From the NCBI GenBank assembly GCA_964017045.1, contig OZ024802.1, positions 7,424,413 through 7,488,412 of the forward strand: DNA of 64,000 nt, written 5' to 3'. Origin of the DNA: Omphiscola glabra (taxonomy: Eukaryota > Mollusca > Gastropoda > Lymnaeidae). A program made the position numbers and the translations under genes. Positions 1-10,299 of the stretch are shown here, one piece after another. Positions within the stretch are counted from its first letter, which is position 1. Each line of letters begins with the position of its first letter. A model generated the notes under the pieces. The model saw only the letters and a list, made by a program, of their open reading frames with translations. It was not told the DNA's origin and did not search any database.

Positions 1-118
1 AATTTGTAAATAAATTGCATAAATATTACTTTATAGTTTAGCCTTTCGGCAAAAATATAGCGAACAACATGAATAGTGAACCTCCAGAATCAATTAAGAG
101 GGCAAAAAAAAAATAATC

Positions 119-500
119 ATGACTATTGCTGTTAGTATTTCAGAGGCTGAACGTGGCTTTAGTATAATGAACGTGGCTTTAGTATAATGAACGTGGCTTT
201 AGTATAATGAACGTGGCTTTAGTATAATGAACGTGGCTTTAGTATAATGAACGTGGCTTTAGTATAATGAACGTGGCTTTAGTATAATGAACGATATTGC
301 GACGAATGAGAGAAACAAATTGTAGGATACAAATTTATCGTGCCTGATGAGCATAAAAATTTTGGGCAAACCTGTAACTGCTTTTGATCCGGTACCTTAT
401 GTAAAAACCTGGTTGAGAGGGCATAGGGGCGCAAATGATACCAGAGTTAAAAATAGCGTACCTAGAAAATACTAATTAAACGAAGAGGAATTGTGGAAAT
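119..500 (+). pseudogene. Decayed hAT transposase C-terminal (dimerisation) domain
   Basis: Translation before and after the 20-bp array gives the motif SEAERGFSIMN, then, past an in-frame stop, LMSIKILGKPVTAFDPVPY and KTWLRGHR. These are the hallmarks of the C-terminal dimerisation region of hAT transposases and their KIAA1586/ZNF862-like derivatives (S-x-E-x-ERGFS-x-MN, then LM-I-x-GPP and YV--WL--GHR). In an intact protein this region lets the transposase dimerise. Here it is dead: several stops, and a repeat that shifts frame with each copy. No catalytic core lies in the window upstream, so only the tail of the gene is present or the rest lies off the left edge. The family call is from motif recognition, not from a search. 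Confidence 0.72.
149..288 (+). repeat. 20-bp tandem array inside hAT motif, 7 copies
   Basis: Seven apparently identical head-to-tail copies of a 20-bp unit, gaacgtggctttagtataat. One unit encodes ERGFSIM of the surrounding hAT domain. Because 20 is not a multiple of 3, each copy shifts the frame, so the array arose after, or caused, loss of coding function. Perfect copies suggest recent expansion. Confidence 0.95.
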
Positions 501-935
501 TAGCGTAGTCGATTTATTTACACTCAAATTAATTCTGTTCTAACTACTGCTCAGCACTGCTGCGTCAATAATAAAAATGTAATTTAATTTTGCTTATTTG
601 CTGCTTATTTATTTGCTTATTTATTTTCTTATTTGTTTATGTACTCAAAAGACTATTCTAAAGACTTCTTACGAAACAAAAATGAAATAGAAAAACTTGC
701 TCTATTTGATTTCAAACACTTGAAAATGCCTTAAGAATGCCTTGGCGGATGGACCCGAAACTCCGCTGAAGGAGCTTCGTGTGCCCAGACGCCATATCCC
801 TTAATCGTAATTTGACTGACTGTGGCGGTGACCGATATGGCATAATGGGACATACTAACTGCGAACCCTTTGTTATGAACTTGGCAATACACCGCTGTGT
901 ATGCCGCTACCGATTCCTTATTGTCAATTGTCTTA

Positions 936-1250
936 TTAATGTCCCTGATGACACTCTTGATTATTTTGTTTCTGACTTGTTACCTGCCCCTGTTCCTGGT
1001 CCCTTTTAAAATATTCAACTAACATATTTATATGATAAGTCTTTCTCTTTCCTTCCTCTAGTATGACACCGTTGAGTTCCCTTATTTTGTCTATACTACT
1101 GTATACGGACCGTGCCAACGTGATCTTTGTAATTTACTCCTCGTGGAGTAACATCTTTACTCCCTCTAACAGTTTTATTACGGGCTTTCCGGTCAAACAA
1201 CTTATGAGTCAAAACTCCTTTCCTTCCACTTCCAGCTCCCGTAGAGCTGA
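936..1250 (-). pseudogene. Ty3/gypsy integrase C-terminal tail fragment
   Basis: On the minus strand, three short frames join into the end of a gypsy-type Pol. About 1200-1160 reads LFDRKARNKTVRGSK (usual form YDRKAR-R-F--GD). About 1113-1087 reads RWHGPYTVV (the GPY/F module that follows the integrase core). 1040-1000 reads GKRKTYHINMLVEYFKRD (usual form --YHVNMLKKY--R). The integrase tail helps bind DNA and target integration. Frameshifts separate the three blocks, so it is non-functional. No RT or LTR is recognisable next to it. The sequence toward 780 shows no recognised continuation. Confidence 0.7.
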
Positions 1251-1660
1251 TGTGTTGTAAGAATCAAATAACACAAAGGAGTGCACCAGTTAATATTCAT
1301 GGATTTAATCCGTTGTATGCATGTTGCTTGGAAATGTCATAAGAAACAACAATTAATTATATCCACCCAAAAGCTCTCTCCTACTCTTGCATCCACAGCA
1401 ATGGATACTCTCACTCAAAAAAACGATATCTTCCCACACTCTATCAACAGCACTCGTCACTGTCAACTCAACACTACTATCATTTCAAATATTTTTTTGC
1501 TCACGTGTTTTATTCCGACACACAACCACAGTCAAAAGTGGCTGAGACAAATCGTGGGACTCACTAGGGTCAAAACTAAAGGGACAAACCTATTATGGCT
1601 CATTCAAAATTATACACAGATACATAACTGAATTATGCGACCTGACTGTGGCACTAGGTA

Positions 1661-1930
1661 TTAGAATAGCCAACTGAAGCCTTCTGTATCTACCTAGTTA
1701 ACTAGAAAAAGCCAGCTGAAGCCTTCTGAATGTACCTAGTTAACTAGAAAAGCCATATGAAGCCTTCTGTATCTACCTAGTTAACTAGAATAGCCACCTG
1801 AAGCCTTCTGTATCTAACTAGTTAATTAGAGTAGCCACCTGAAGCATTCTGTACCTACCTAGTTAACTAGAATAGCCATCTGAAGACTTCTTTATAGTTC
1901 TAGGTATTAGAATAGCCAATTGAAGCAATC
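1661..1930. repeat. 41-bp tandem repeat, about 6.5 diverged copies
   Basis: The unit contains tagaatagccaactgaagcc followed by ttctgtatctacctagttaac. Copies differ by substitutions and 1-bp indels, so this is an older array than the hAT one. No coding signal; the adjacent open frame at 1281-1631 has no recognisable content. Confidence 0.9.
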
Positions 1931-2389
1931 TCCAATGATTTAAGGTGGCCTATTAAAAAATAAGATGCTTTTATCAGCACTAACTTAAAAATAACAAAAC
2001 ACAAAAACTTAAAAAAATATCCTCACGGGGGTTTTCTTGTACGGCTGCCTGGATGCACTTTGTTGATAATGACCTAAGGTCATCCTAGAGTTGTTCTCAC
2101 TGTCAGACACCGGAGTCACGGATGTGAATGCATAGAAAATACGTTACGTTGCTTGATCACGTGACTAGTCATACGAGTTTTGGTGGCATTGCACGAAGTG
2201 AGCACACCAGTGGTGGTTTGTCCTCGGCATGATATCACAGACATCCTTGAACTCGGAAGTAGAACGTTGAGGTTTAGTTGCCCTAGCTGTAGAGTCTAAG
2301 AGAAAAATAATTAATGGAGTGCATTCAAGTTGTATAAATGAAATAGTATAACAAGGTATGTTAAGATTGAATGAATAGACAGGGCAATC

Positions 2390-2430
2390 AGATTTGAACA
2401 TTTCGGCTTAGAACCTTCCTCGGCAAACAA
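2390..2430 (-). ncRNA. Hammerhead-ribozyme-like motif, copy A
   Basis: Minus strand reads CCGAGGA, then AGGUUCUAAGCC (GGUU/AGCC can form stem II), then GAAAUGUU. This matches the hammerhead order CUGAUGA - stem II - GAAA - stem III - UH with two changes in the first box. The flanks GUUUG and CAAAU can pair over 5 bp (one G-U) as stem I. Stem III would be only 2 bp (AU..GU), as in the dimer-type hammerheads of Penelope-like elements and animal retrozymes. One extra A sits between the first box and stem II. Self-cleavage is not shown by sequence alone; this copy is probably inactive. Confidence 0.42.
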
Positions 2431-2717
2431 GACAAATAGAAGTAAGACAAGTAACAGAGCACAGTAAAAAAAACTTTAGAGATCTCCTTTGTTGTCGCCG
2501 GAAGTAGGATTACAGGAAGTGAAAGAATATAAATATTGGTACTGTGAAAAAAAAGTTAGAGAATCTTAAAGGAGCAAAATATTTAGGGATACATACAATC
2601 TAAGGAATAAGAAGAAAAAAAAGAAGAACTTTTGAAATATTAGTAGGAGAGTATTTGATTCATAGGAAATTATTAAAACACAGTAAGGTTAAACCTGAAA
2701 AAAAGAACCGCAACAAA

Positions 2718-2758
2718 ACAACGAACGTGTCGGCAGGAAGCCTTCATCATCGAACAAA
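2718..2758 (-). ncRNA. Hammerhead-like motif, copy E (degenerate)
   Basis: Minus strand has UGAUGA, a GGC/GCC hairpin and GACAC where GAAAC is expected. It lies about 330 bp from copy A in the same orientation, a spacing like the unit length of animal retrozymes. Weak on its own; recognised through the other copies. Confidence 0.25.
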
Positions 2759-3153
2759 CAGAAAAAAAAATAAAAATAAAAAATAAAAAAAATAAATATA
2801 ATATAGCACTTATCTAGGAAGTAGTGTCCACGAGAGCAGCAAAAGATTTTCTCTTTTCATGTTTTCAAGTTATATTTCATAATAAAAGCAAGACTTTTAA
2901 ATTTGGAAATTATAAGTTGTATGAGTCAATCCCAGACTGAATTCAAACCCACGATGGAGCACCGAAGGCTTTGTGACATGTAGACAATGAAAATTCCGGC
3001 AACTCCTGTGATCCCACTGTGGCAAAATTGTATCCGCCGCATCTTGATGTGATCTCTTGGGTTACCCAGATGCAGGCAGAGATCATTTGCTGAATAGCAT
3101 AATCTTTATTCCTAAAAGAAAACACCCTAGTCACGTGATTACGTCCTACGAGC

Positions 3154-3239
3154 CTACACCACCGTTACATTGTGACGTCGACGCCACCGTCACATTGTGA
3201 CGTCTACATCACAGTTACATTGTGACGTCTACACCACCA
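3154..3239. repeat. 25-bp tandem repeat, 3 copies plus partial
   Basis: Unit close to ctacaccaccgttacattgt + gacgt, with substitutions between copies. Noncoding. Confidence 0.85.
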
Positions 3240-4211
3240 ACACAAAATGCAATCGTTGTCCACGATGGATTGAGAAAGGGAAGTAACGTATTTAATTAAA
3301 TGCTTTATGAAAAGATAAAAGTAGTTATCTCTCTTGATTTTTAACTTAACTGGATTTTTGAAAGAGGTCACTCTTGTTCTAAATACGTCCGCAGCAAATT
3401 ACGCCATAATAAAGCAGTGGTTTTTCAAATTAAGCGATACCCCCCCCCGCAAAGAGAGCGTTAGGATGCACCTCGGGGGGGGGGGGGGCGGCAGTAAAAA
3501 CTGTGCTTTTACTTTCGGCCGTGAAGAAATATTTTTCGATGCAATGGAAAGATATTACATAGTTTTCGGTGTTGCACTAGTACACATATTTCCACCCACA
3601 ATCATCGGGTGGAGGCTGTACGTTGTGTACAAAGTAGGTACGTTTAATTCCGGTTTGTTTGAAGGAAAGGGAAGAACAAGGTATGTGGAATCTTGAATCG
3701 AAAGACAGGGCGATGAGTTAAAATGTTTCGGCTAAGTGCCTTCCCCAGCAGATAGGACACATGAAAATACAAGAAAAAGAACCTAGTTACACATTTAAGT
3801 GATCGCCATTGTCATTGCCGGAAGTTGGATTTTCCAAAACTAAGATGTCATGCAATAAAAGAATGCATGTATTATTACTGTGAGAAATAAGATCTTGACC
3901 CTATATTTATAACCCTCAATAATCATCTTTTAAACATATTATTATATTGTTTTTTTGTTAAGTTAAATTTTTTTTGTACCTTTTAGACGCACTTTTGCCA
4001 TAAGGCAACATACCACTAAAATCATTATATTATAAAAAAAGGGTTTTTTCTTTGAATATTTTGTTTATATAGGTCAAATACATATAAAGTATGCAGTCAT
4101 ATATTTTTTTTACCATAAAAACCTAAAATTGTGTAATATAGGGCTAACGGACAAAAATATTTTGGAGATATTTAAAATATTTGAAACAAGAAAGGAAATA
4201 CATGTAAAATC
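3240..4211. other. No recognised gene; AT-rich spacer with hammerhead-like copy B
   Basis: The open frame at 3334-3696 crosses a 13-G run and resembles no known protein. It is read as chance. The only recognisable item is the repeat around 3715-3760, listed separately. Confidence 0.5.
3715..3760 (-). ncRNA. Hammerhead-like motif, copy B
   Basis: Minus strand reads CUGGGGA, a GGC/GCC hairpin with loop ACUUA, then GAAACAUU. The first box deviates at two positions from CUGAUGA. Flanking sequence aligns with copies A and C (ggtatg...ttgaat on one side, gccggaagt on the other), so all are one dispersed repeat family. Stem I pairing is poor here. Confidence 0.35.
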
Positions 4212-4216
4212 GATGT

Positions 4217-4713
4217 TGTTATGACCTTCACAACGTGACGGTCTACTTCCAAATGTTACGACCTTTCCACCATGTTACGGCCTCTCGTTGTCTAGGGTCT
4301 CTTCTCTAGGTCCATTCAATGACACAATTAAGTCCACAATAATTACTCGTAGTTCATATATCAGTTCTTTATTCACTTTGTACAAAACGTCGTCCCATCC
4401 AGGGTCACTACACACATCAAGTCTTCGACAGCAATTCTCTATCATTCCTCTGACATCTCTCTGGTCTCTCTATACAAAATCTCTCTATACAACCCCCGAC
4501 TAATCAACACACTGACCTTTTATACACGCACTTGTTTATTCATATTTCCCTCTCAACCAATGACCATTCAGCCACAATAACACAATTCATAACACAACTC
4601 ATGCACCCAAAAAGTGTTCACACCAACAACAGTGATTCTCACATTCAAACTCTCACCATGTATGGACAACCTTTCATACCAAGACATCACACTAAAAAAT
4701 CATCTTCACAACA
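4217..4713 (-). repeat. LTR of copy 1 (3' LTR on the minus strand)
   Basis: Begins tgttatgacc and ends cacaaca on the plus strand. Nearly identical to 7729-8225. On the minus strand it carries gaataaag (a likely poly(A) signal near 4371) and, further downstream, the ccctagacaacg box also seen in other LTRs here. The open frames at 4288-4801 are noise within the LTR and its inner edge. Confidence 0.93.
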
Positions 4714-4731
4714 TTCCTCCCTCCTTTCTTT
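4714..4731 (-). promoter_or_regulatory. Polypurine tract of LTR element copy 1
   Basis: Minus strand reads AAAGAAAGGAGGGAGGAA directly before the TGTTGTGAAG start of the LTR. This is the standard plus-strand DNA priming site of LTR retrotransposons. The same tract is conserved in copy 2 at 27780-27797. Confidence 0.85.
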
Positions 4732-5177
4732 GACATCACTTATAGTAGTGATGTCACACAAAATGACAAATGCAAATAACAATACCATGCGGGTTCCATA
4801 ACTATAAAAAAACATGAGCTATCCCGGCATTAATGTCTTAACACATTGGTTTTGGAGTAACTACATCATCCGCAAGGTCACGCACACCACTAGCCCAATC
4901 GAGGCAGTTTAGTGTCTGAACACACTACTACTGACAGGCCTCAGATTGTTACATACAATAGTCATCTAATAAATACAATAGTCATGAGACCATAAATACA
5001 GTGTTCATGAGGTAATGCATACAGTATACATGAGATAATATATCCAATTGGCATAAGATAACTGACCCCATTACAAAACAGAAAAAAAAAATTCTTAAAT
5101 TCTATAGAGTGAAAAAAAAATGTCATCATCCGTTATCCGTGTGGACAGCCATTAATTGTCCAACCTGAAAAGAACAT

Positions 5178-7074
5178 TTATGAAGGCGGGACATTCCGCT
5201 TGTCAGACCTTTGCCTAAAAGCGTGCGCATTTTTCCACCAACCCACAACTCCCCTGTAAAATATCACATGTTTCAAGGATCTTGTCATACAGCCAATACA
5301 AAAACTCAACATAAATATCATCATAAACAAATCTTGTTTACATCCTGCTTCACTCAACTCAAAATAATTTCTACAAGCCTCACCTCCCAACGCATGGAAA
5401 ACAGTCAACTCAACAAAATCATATTTTACACCAACAACATAATATTTCCCCCTGACCCCCGCATGACATAATATATCAAAATTAACATCAGTGACCCGAT
5501 TTCTAACCTTCAACGCCACTTCGGGAAAAAAACTCACCTCCTCCACATAAACCCCGTGATCAAACATAACCCAGTTTGTCACAACATGATTGTCTGAGTC
5601 AAACTTGGACTCATCAATTTCAAGGTTCTCAAACCTTGAGCAACCATTGACCTCAAAATCGCAATTAAACTCAGCGCGTGGACTACGACCCTCGTAGGTC
5701 CACGTGACAACATCCCCAGTGACCTCAACTTTGTTAACACCTCGTCCGCGCACTGGGACCGACCTTGACAAGCTCACGACCTCTACGTCATGATTACCGT
5801 CGCTTGTCCAGGTTCTAATACCCTGAAAATCATAACACACCTCCACATAACTTAAATTTTCCCCACGAAAATTCTCCTGTACAAAAATCAACTTTTCCTC
5901 CTCCACAAAACTCACATTTTCCTCCCCAAGATTCGCATGCACACAACGACAATCTGCCTCCACTAAAAAGTTCGCCTCTCCCCGTACATTTTCATAATCA
6001 ACAAAGTGTGCTCCAACAAATTGAATGTCCTCTTCAATATTACAAAACTTATTCTTATCACAAAAAGCTACATCACAAGCACTATCCTGTTCCTCAAAAT
6101 TACTATCTGGTACATTATCAAACTTCAGGTCTTTTACATTGTCCTAATTCATATCCTGTACATTGTCACAAGTCATATCCTGTACATTGTCAAAATTCCT
6201 ATGTTGTAACTGTACACATTGTGTGTACCGTGATTATACTATGTGTTCCCTTACATTCACCTCAGCACAACTAGCCAAAAAAAATTCAGTGTCTATACCT
6301 TCAGTAACCCTAGCCTGACATACCTCGGAATAACTTATCTCTTCTACAAATTCAGCAATTTCCCCATTAGACTCGTTTTCCCAGGCTGACAAAAGAACTG
6401 TATAACCCTCTACTTCAACCTCTATTCTCCCAGATTCTTCGACCAATTCCCCAGTTTCCTTACTACTCTCTACGGTGTCTAATTGATCCCTCTTTGTTTT
6501 CCCCGACTGAACAATTCCCCCTTTAAATGTACTGTTATCTTCAAAATAATCTTCTCCTATCCCTAACTGAAAAAATTCCCATTCTTCCTTTCGCCTACTA
6601 TTGTCCCCTTTTTCAGTTTGATTTTTAGTCTCTGCCAACTCCACCCACGACTTACTCTCTAGGCACCATTTAAGTTTATTCTCCTTAACTTCCACTAATT
6701 TTTCGTTAACGTTATTCCCCCTTTCCCTAACCTCCTGATCTCTCTGTCTCTCAATCTTGCATCATTCAGCATACTCAGCCTCCTGTTTTTTTAATAGCTC
6801 CTTTTTTCCACTTATCATACATTTCCTGTTCTTCTATCTCTTTAACGCGTTCCCGTTCTTCCCTCGCTCTTATTACCTTGGCTAGTTCCTGGGCTCGCTG
6901 TTTATCACGCACTTGATCTTCTAAATCTCTAACGCGTCTTCGTTCTTCCCACTCTCGGTCTTCCCTTAGTCTTTTTTCCACCCACTCTTTGATTTTAGCT
7001 TCATCTTTTCTCCCTAATAATTCAGCCTCCTCCCTAAATTCTAGTATTAACTCCATGATCTCCTTTAAATCCAT
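5178..7074 (-). pseudogene. Long ORF of the non-autonomous LTR element, broken
   Basis: The minus-strand reading starts at 7074 with MDLKEIMELILEFREEAELL. It runs through a highly charged, probably coiled-coil segment (E/R/K-rich, about 100 residues), an acidic middle, a short repeat block (DNVQDM), and a Cys-containing end with a hydrophobic stretch (FMMIFMLSFCIGCMT). Copy 2 shows these pieces are one frame in the family. Here a 1-nt insertion near 6800, a TGA close after it and further stops (about 6230 and 6145) split it. The charged start resembles the N-terminal region of some gypsy Gag proteins. There is no zinc knuckle and no enzymatic motif, and the C-terminal two-thirds are not recognised. 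It could be a Gag-only (TR-GAG-like) product; function unknown. Confidence 0.6.
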
Positions 7075-7713
7075 GTTACACTAATGTCTAAAAAAATTAA
7101 TCCTAAAGAACTCAATAGCAATTACAAAATTTTAAAAAGATCATCAGCATGATACAACAATTCAAAATTTAGAAATTAAGCTAATTACTCGGTCTTGATA
7201 CTTGATCTTTGGGAACCAGCGTACGACAGGCAGCAAGACAGCAGTGGTGGTGTCCAACAACAGCGGACTCAGCAACAGGCACACACCTCAGCAATGTCAA
7301 GTAGGCACAGGAACAGCAGCGTGCGGTACCAGCTGGACGAAGAAGCAGGAACGTTACAGGAACAGGTACGGAGACAGCAGCGGGTTACTGCACCGCAAGT
7401 GCAAGAACCATCAGGTACAGGAACTACATGTACTGGAAACAGCAAATACTGGAAACATGAGTAACAGCGACAGCAGCGGGTGACAGTTCAGCAGGTACAA
7501 GAAGCATCAGGTACAGGAAACATCAGGTACAGCGGTTTAAAGGTACTGGAAACATCAGGTACAGCGGTTGAAAGGTACTGGAAACATCAGGTACAGCGAC
7601 AGCCGTGGGTGACAGCACAGCAGGATTAAGAAACATCAGCAACAGGATTACCTCAAATGGCGTACTTAAACATACTGTGGTAGGCAGGCCTGGTACAGGA
7701 ACTCACAGGTTTT

Positions 7714-7726
7714 GGACGGGCCCCCA
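7714..7726 (-). promoter_or_regulatory. Primer-binding site, tRNA-Pro-like
   Basis: Minus strand reads TGGGGGCCCGTCC just inside the 5' LTR. It differs at one base from the classical tRNA-Pro complement (TGGGGGCTCGTCC). The spacing of 2 nt from the LTR end is normal. Copy 2 keeps it with one further change (30849-30861). Confidence 0.75.
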
Positions 7727-7728
7727 AA

Positions 7729-8225
7729 AGTTATGACCTTCACAACGTGACGGTCTACTTCCAAATGTTACGACCTTTCCACCATGTTACGGCCTCTCGT
7801 TGTCTAGGGTCTCTTCTCTAGGTCCATTTAATGACACAATTAAGTCCACAAAAATTACTCGTAGTTCATATATCAGTTCTTTATTCACTTTGTACAAAAC
7901 GTCGTCCCATCCAGGGTCACTACACACATCAAGTCTTCGACAGCAATTCTCTATCATTCCTCTGACATCTCTCTGGTCTCTCTATACAAAATCTCTCTAT
8001 ACAACCCCCGACTAATCAACACACTGACCTTTTATACACGCACTTGTTTATTCATATTTCCCTCTCAACCAATGACCATTCAGCCACAATAACACAATTC
8101 ATAACACAACTCATGCACCCAAAAAGTGTTCACACCAACAACAGTGATTCTCACATTCAAACTCTCACCATGTATGGACAACCTTTCATACCAAGATATT
8201 ACACTAACAAATCATGTTCACAACA
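7729..8225 (-). repeat. LTR of copy 1 (5' LTR on the minus strand)
   Basis: Partner of 4217-4713, equal length (497 bp). A few differences are visible, including a/t at the outermost base, catcttc/catgttc near the end, and gacatcac/gatattac. Low divergence implies a fairly recent insertion. Confidence 0.93.
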
Positions 8226-8230
8226 GATGT

Positions 8231-8943
8231 TCATTTATAGGAGAGTATTCAATCAATTCCAAATGGTGCTATTGTGCCGAAAAGCTAAATTAATGTGTTT
8301 TCCCTTCTAACTTTCTCTGGTGTGTTAGTGCAGGAAATCAATGCCGTGATGGCTAATCTGATATGCCTTTGTGTTTATCTCCGTTGAGATGGGATGAGAC
8401 CGCGGAGAGTTTGCCCCGTTCAATATCACGAACCTTTCTGATAATCTTCTACCAGTTTTTTTCTATATTACAAGAGTGGCATCTACGGCACACAATCGCA
8501 TTAATCACATTTCAAATAACACGGGTTGTTCGGTAGTCTCATTATGTTCTAAGGGTAATAACTCTTGTCTCTCGCTAGCCACACTTGATTTCCTCATTAC
8601 GAAAAGCTGACACACTGTCAAATTATCTTCTTTTAAGTTCACAAAATGATTTCACGGTCTTATCAAGTCCAGCATCAAACTACACATTAGATTATCACCA
8701 ACTTACTTAACACGAGGGCAGAGGACTGCCGACACTACACTATGACGACTCTCAACACACAGCGAGCCTTTGTAAAAAACATTTAAATTAAAAAAAAAAA
8801 TATTTAATTCATTTTGCTTACTCGCAATGCTATCTAATAGTTCAAATCTCACTTTTCTATTTTTGCTATCTAATAGCTGAAATCTTACTTTATGATCACC
8901 CCTAATTTGTATTACTACGGCGGGATATGTTAGTCGACTCCTA
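8231..8943. other. No recognised gene
   Basis: AT-rich sequence between the LTR element and the next repeat. A near-duplicate phrase (gctatctaatag) occurs at about 8828 and 8865. No coding frame with protein-like content was seen. Confidence 0.5.
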
Positions 8944-10292
8944 TGTTCTCCTGGATTGAGTCATTCATCAAGTTCCCACAACACGTTGTAAGGTCTTACT
9001 ATTCTTAATATTAGTGAATAAACAAGTCGTTTTGTACTAACTATAGCTTTAATTACCAATGAGGAATACAGGCTGGAGCTACAAGAAACACATCTGTCTT
9101 CTACAACTTTCTACACAATAACTACCTAACGACTAAAAGTTACATCACACTACGGACTAGACAATACGTCACAATTAACATAAAAATGCGTCATTCAGAC
9201 ACGCGCGGGAAGTGCGTCTTTTCTTTCGCCTTTTCGTCCTCGAGGAACAGCAGCCGATCTTCATCGACGTCTGTGATTAGGACATAGGCCGCCTACAAGA
9301 GCCCTCCAGGCATCACGATCCTGAGCCAATCTCTCCAGCCTCCCCCAAGTGTGGCCAAGTTTCTTGGTATCCGCCTCCACTTCACGGCGCCAAGTGTTCC
9401 TAGGCCTGCCTCTTTTCCGTTTTCCTTGAGGGTTCCAATTCAAGGCTTGTCTAGTTATGCTGGAGGCAGGTTTCCTGAGCGTATGGCCAATCCATCTCCA
9501 TCTTCTCTGGAGGATCTCTTGTTCTACCGGTTCTTGCTTTGTCCGCTGCCACAGTTTCTGGTTGCTGATTTTGTCGGGCCAATGAATCCCGAGAATCCTT
9601 CTTAAGCAGTTATTGATGAAGGACTGGATTCTCTTCATATTCCCAGCAGTGGTTCTCCATGTTTCTGCACGATACAGTAGAACCGGTTTCAACATTGTGT
9701 TGAAGGTTCTGATCTTCAGTTTGGTATTTAGGTGTTTGGAGGCCCAGATATTTTTTAGTTGTTGGAAGGCTGCCCGTGCCTTTCCTACCCTTATTTTGAT
9801 GTCAGCATCTGTCCCACCTTGCTTGTCCACGATGCTGCCAAGGTAGACAAAGCTCTCTACCTCTTCGAGCGCTTCCTCTTTGAGCCTGATGGGTTCTGTA
9901 TTGGTAGCGGCATTGACCTTGAGGACCTTGCTCTTCCCCTTGTGAATATTTAGACCAATACGTGCAGAAGTGTCTGCAATATTTCTGGTCTTCTCCTGCA
10001 TCTGTTGTTGGGTATGGGAGAGAAGGGCAAGATCGTCAGCAAAATCGAGGTCATCAAGCTGGTCCCACAAGGTCCATTGAATACCATTCCGCTTCTGCTG
10101 TGTGGAAGTTTTCATCACCCAGTCAATGGCCAATAGGAACAGGAAAGGCGAAAGCAAACATCCCTGCCTCACACCGGTCTTCACCTGGAAAGCATGGGAA
10201 GTGCGTTCATTAACTAATAAAAACTCGAACACAGACCGCGCGTAATAAAAATGCATTCAATCGCAACAACTAACGAAGTCCCATACTTGACA
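8944..10292 (+). repeat. Dispersed LTR-like repeat DR-A, copy 1, split by a LINE
   Basis: Outer parts 8944-9217 and 10196-10292 match, in the same order, 20351-21124. Shared phrases include gattgagtcattcatcaag, actacggactagacaatacg and cgcgcgtaataaa. The start (TG) and end (CTTGACA) look LTR-like, but no target duplication was found. Strand is nominal. Confidence 0.75.
9218..10195 (-). pseudogene. 5'-truncated RTE-like LINE, RT C-terminal half
   Basis: A 331-codon open frame (10256-9261) covers the later part of a non-LTR reverse transcriptase. Motifs are [13 protein letters not shown] (about residue 29), [10 protein letters not shown] (RT catalytic YADD-type box, about residue 73), [31 protein letters not shown] and [15 protein letters not shown]. 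The pattern is that of the RTE-like elements common in molluscs and schistosomes (SR2-like). The enzyme would prime reverse transcription at nicked genomic DNA. The insert is bounded by an 11-bp target duplication, gggaagtgcgt (9207-9217 and 10196-10206). The first 20 codons of the open frame therefore come from the host repeat DR-A. The frame is intact but lacks endonuclease and RT N-terminus, so it is dead on arrival. Confidence 0.88.
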
Positions 10293-10299
10293 GTTATTT

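Larger units (their letters stand above)
4217..8225 (-). mobile_element. Complete non-autonomous LTR retrotransposon, copy 1
   Basis: A 4,009-bp element bounded by two 497-bp LTRs in direct orientation and flanked by a perfect 5-bp target duplication, gatgt (4212-4216 and 8226-8230). Read on the minus strand it has, in order: 5' LTR, a primer-binding site resembling the tRNA-Pro complement, about 650 bp of leader, one long broken ORF, a polypurine tract and the 3' LTR. The 5-bp duplication and LTR ends (TG...CA) fit Ty3/gypsy-like integration. No protease, reverse transcriptase, RNase H or integrase motif is present inside, so mobility must have depended on enzymes from another element. A second full copy lies at 27347-31373. 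Confidence 0.93.

Noticed and set aside
3334..3696. 120-codon ORF with poly-Gly
   Set aside because: The Gly run is a 13-G homopolymer; no other protein-like content.
4288..4801. Open frames on plus within the LTRs (also 7800-8310, 27289-27927)
   Set aside because: Recur in every LTR copy and read antisense to the element; no protein features.
7195..7483. Gln-rich plus-strand ORFs (also 30415-30777)
   Set aside because: Lie in the CAG-rich leader of the LTR elements, antisense to the element ORF, and do not align frame to frame between copies.
9351..10213. Four plus-strand ORFs
   Set aside because: Shadows of the RTE-like RT on the minus strand.
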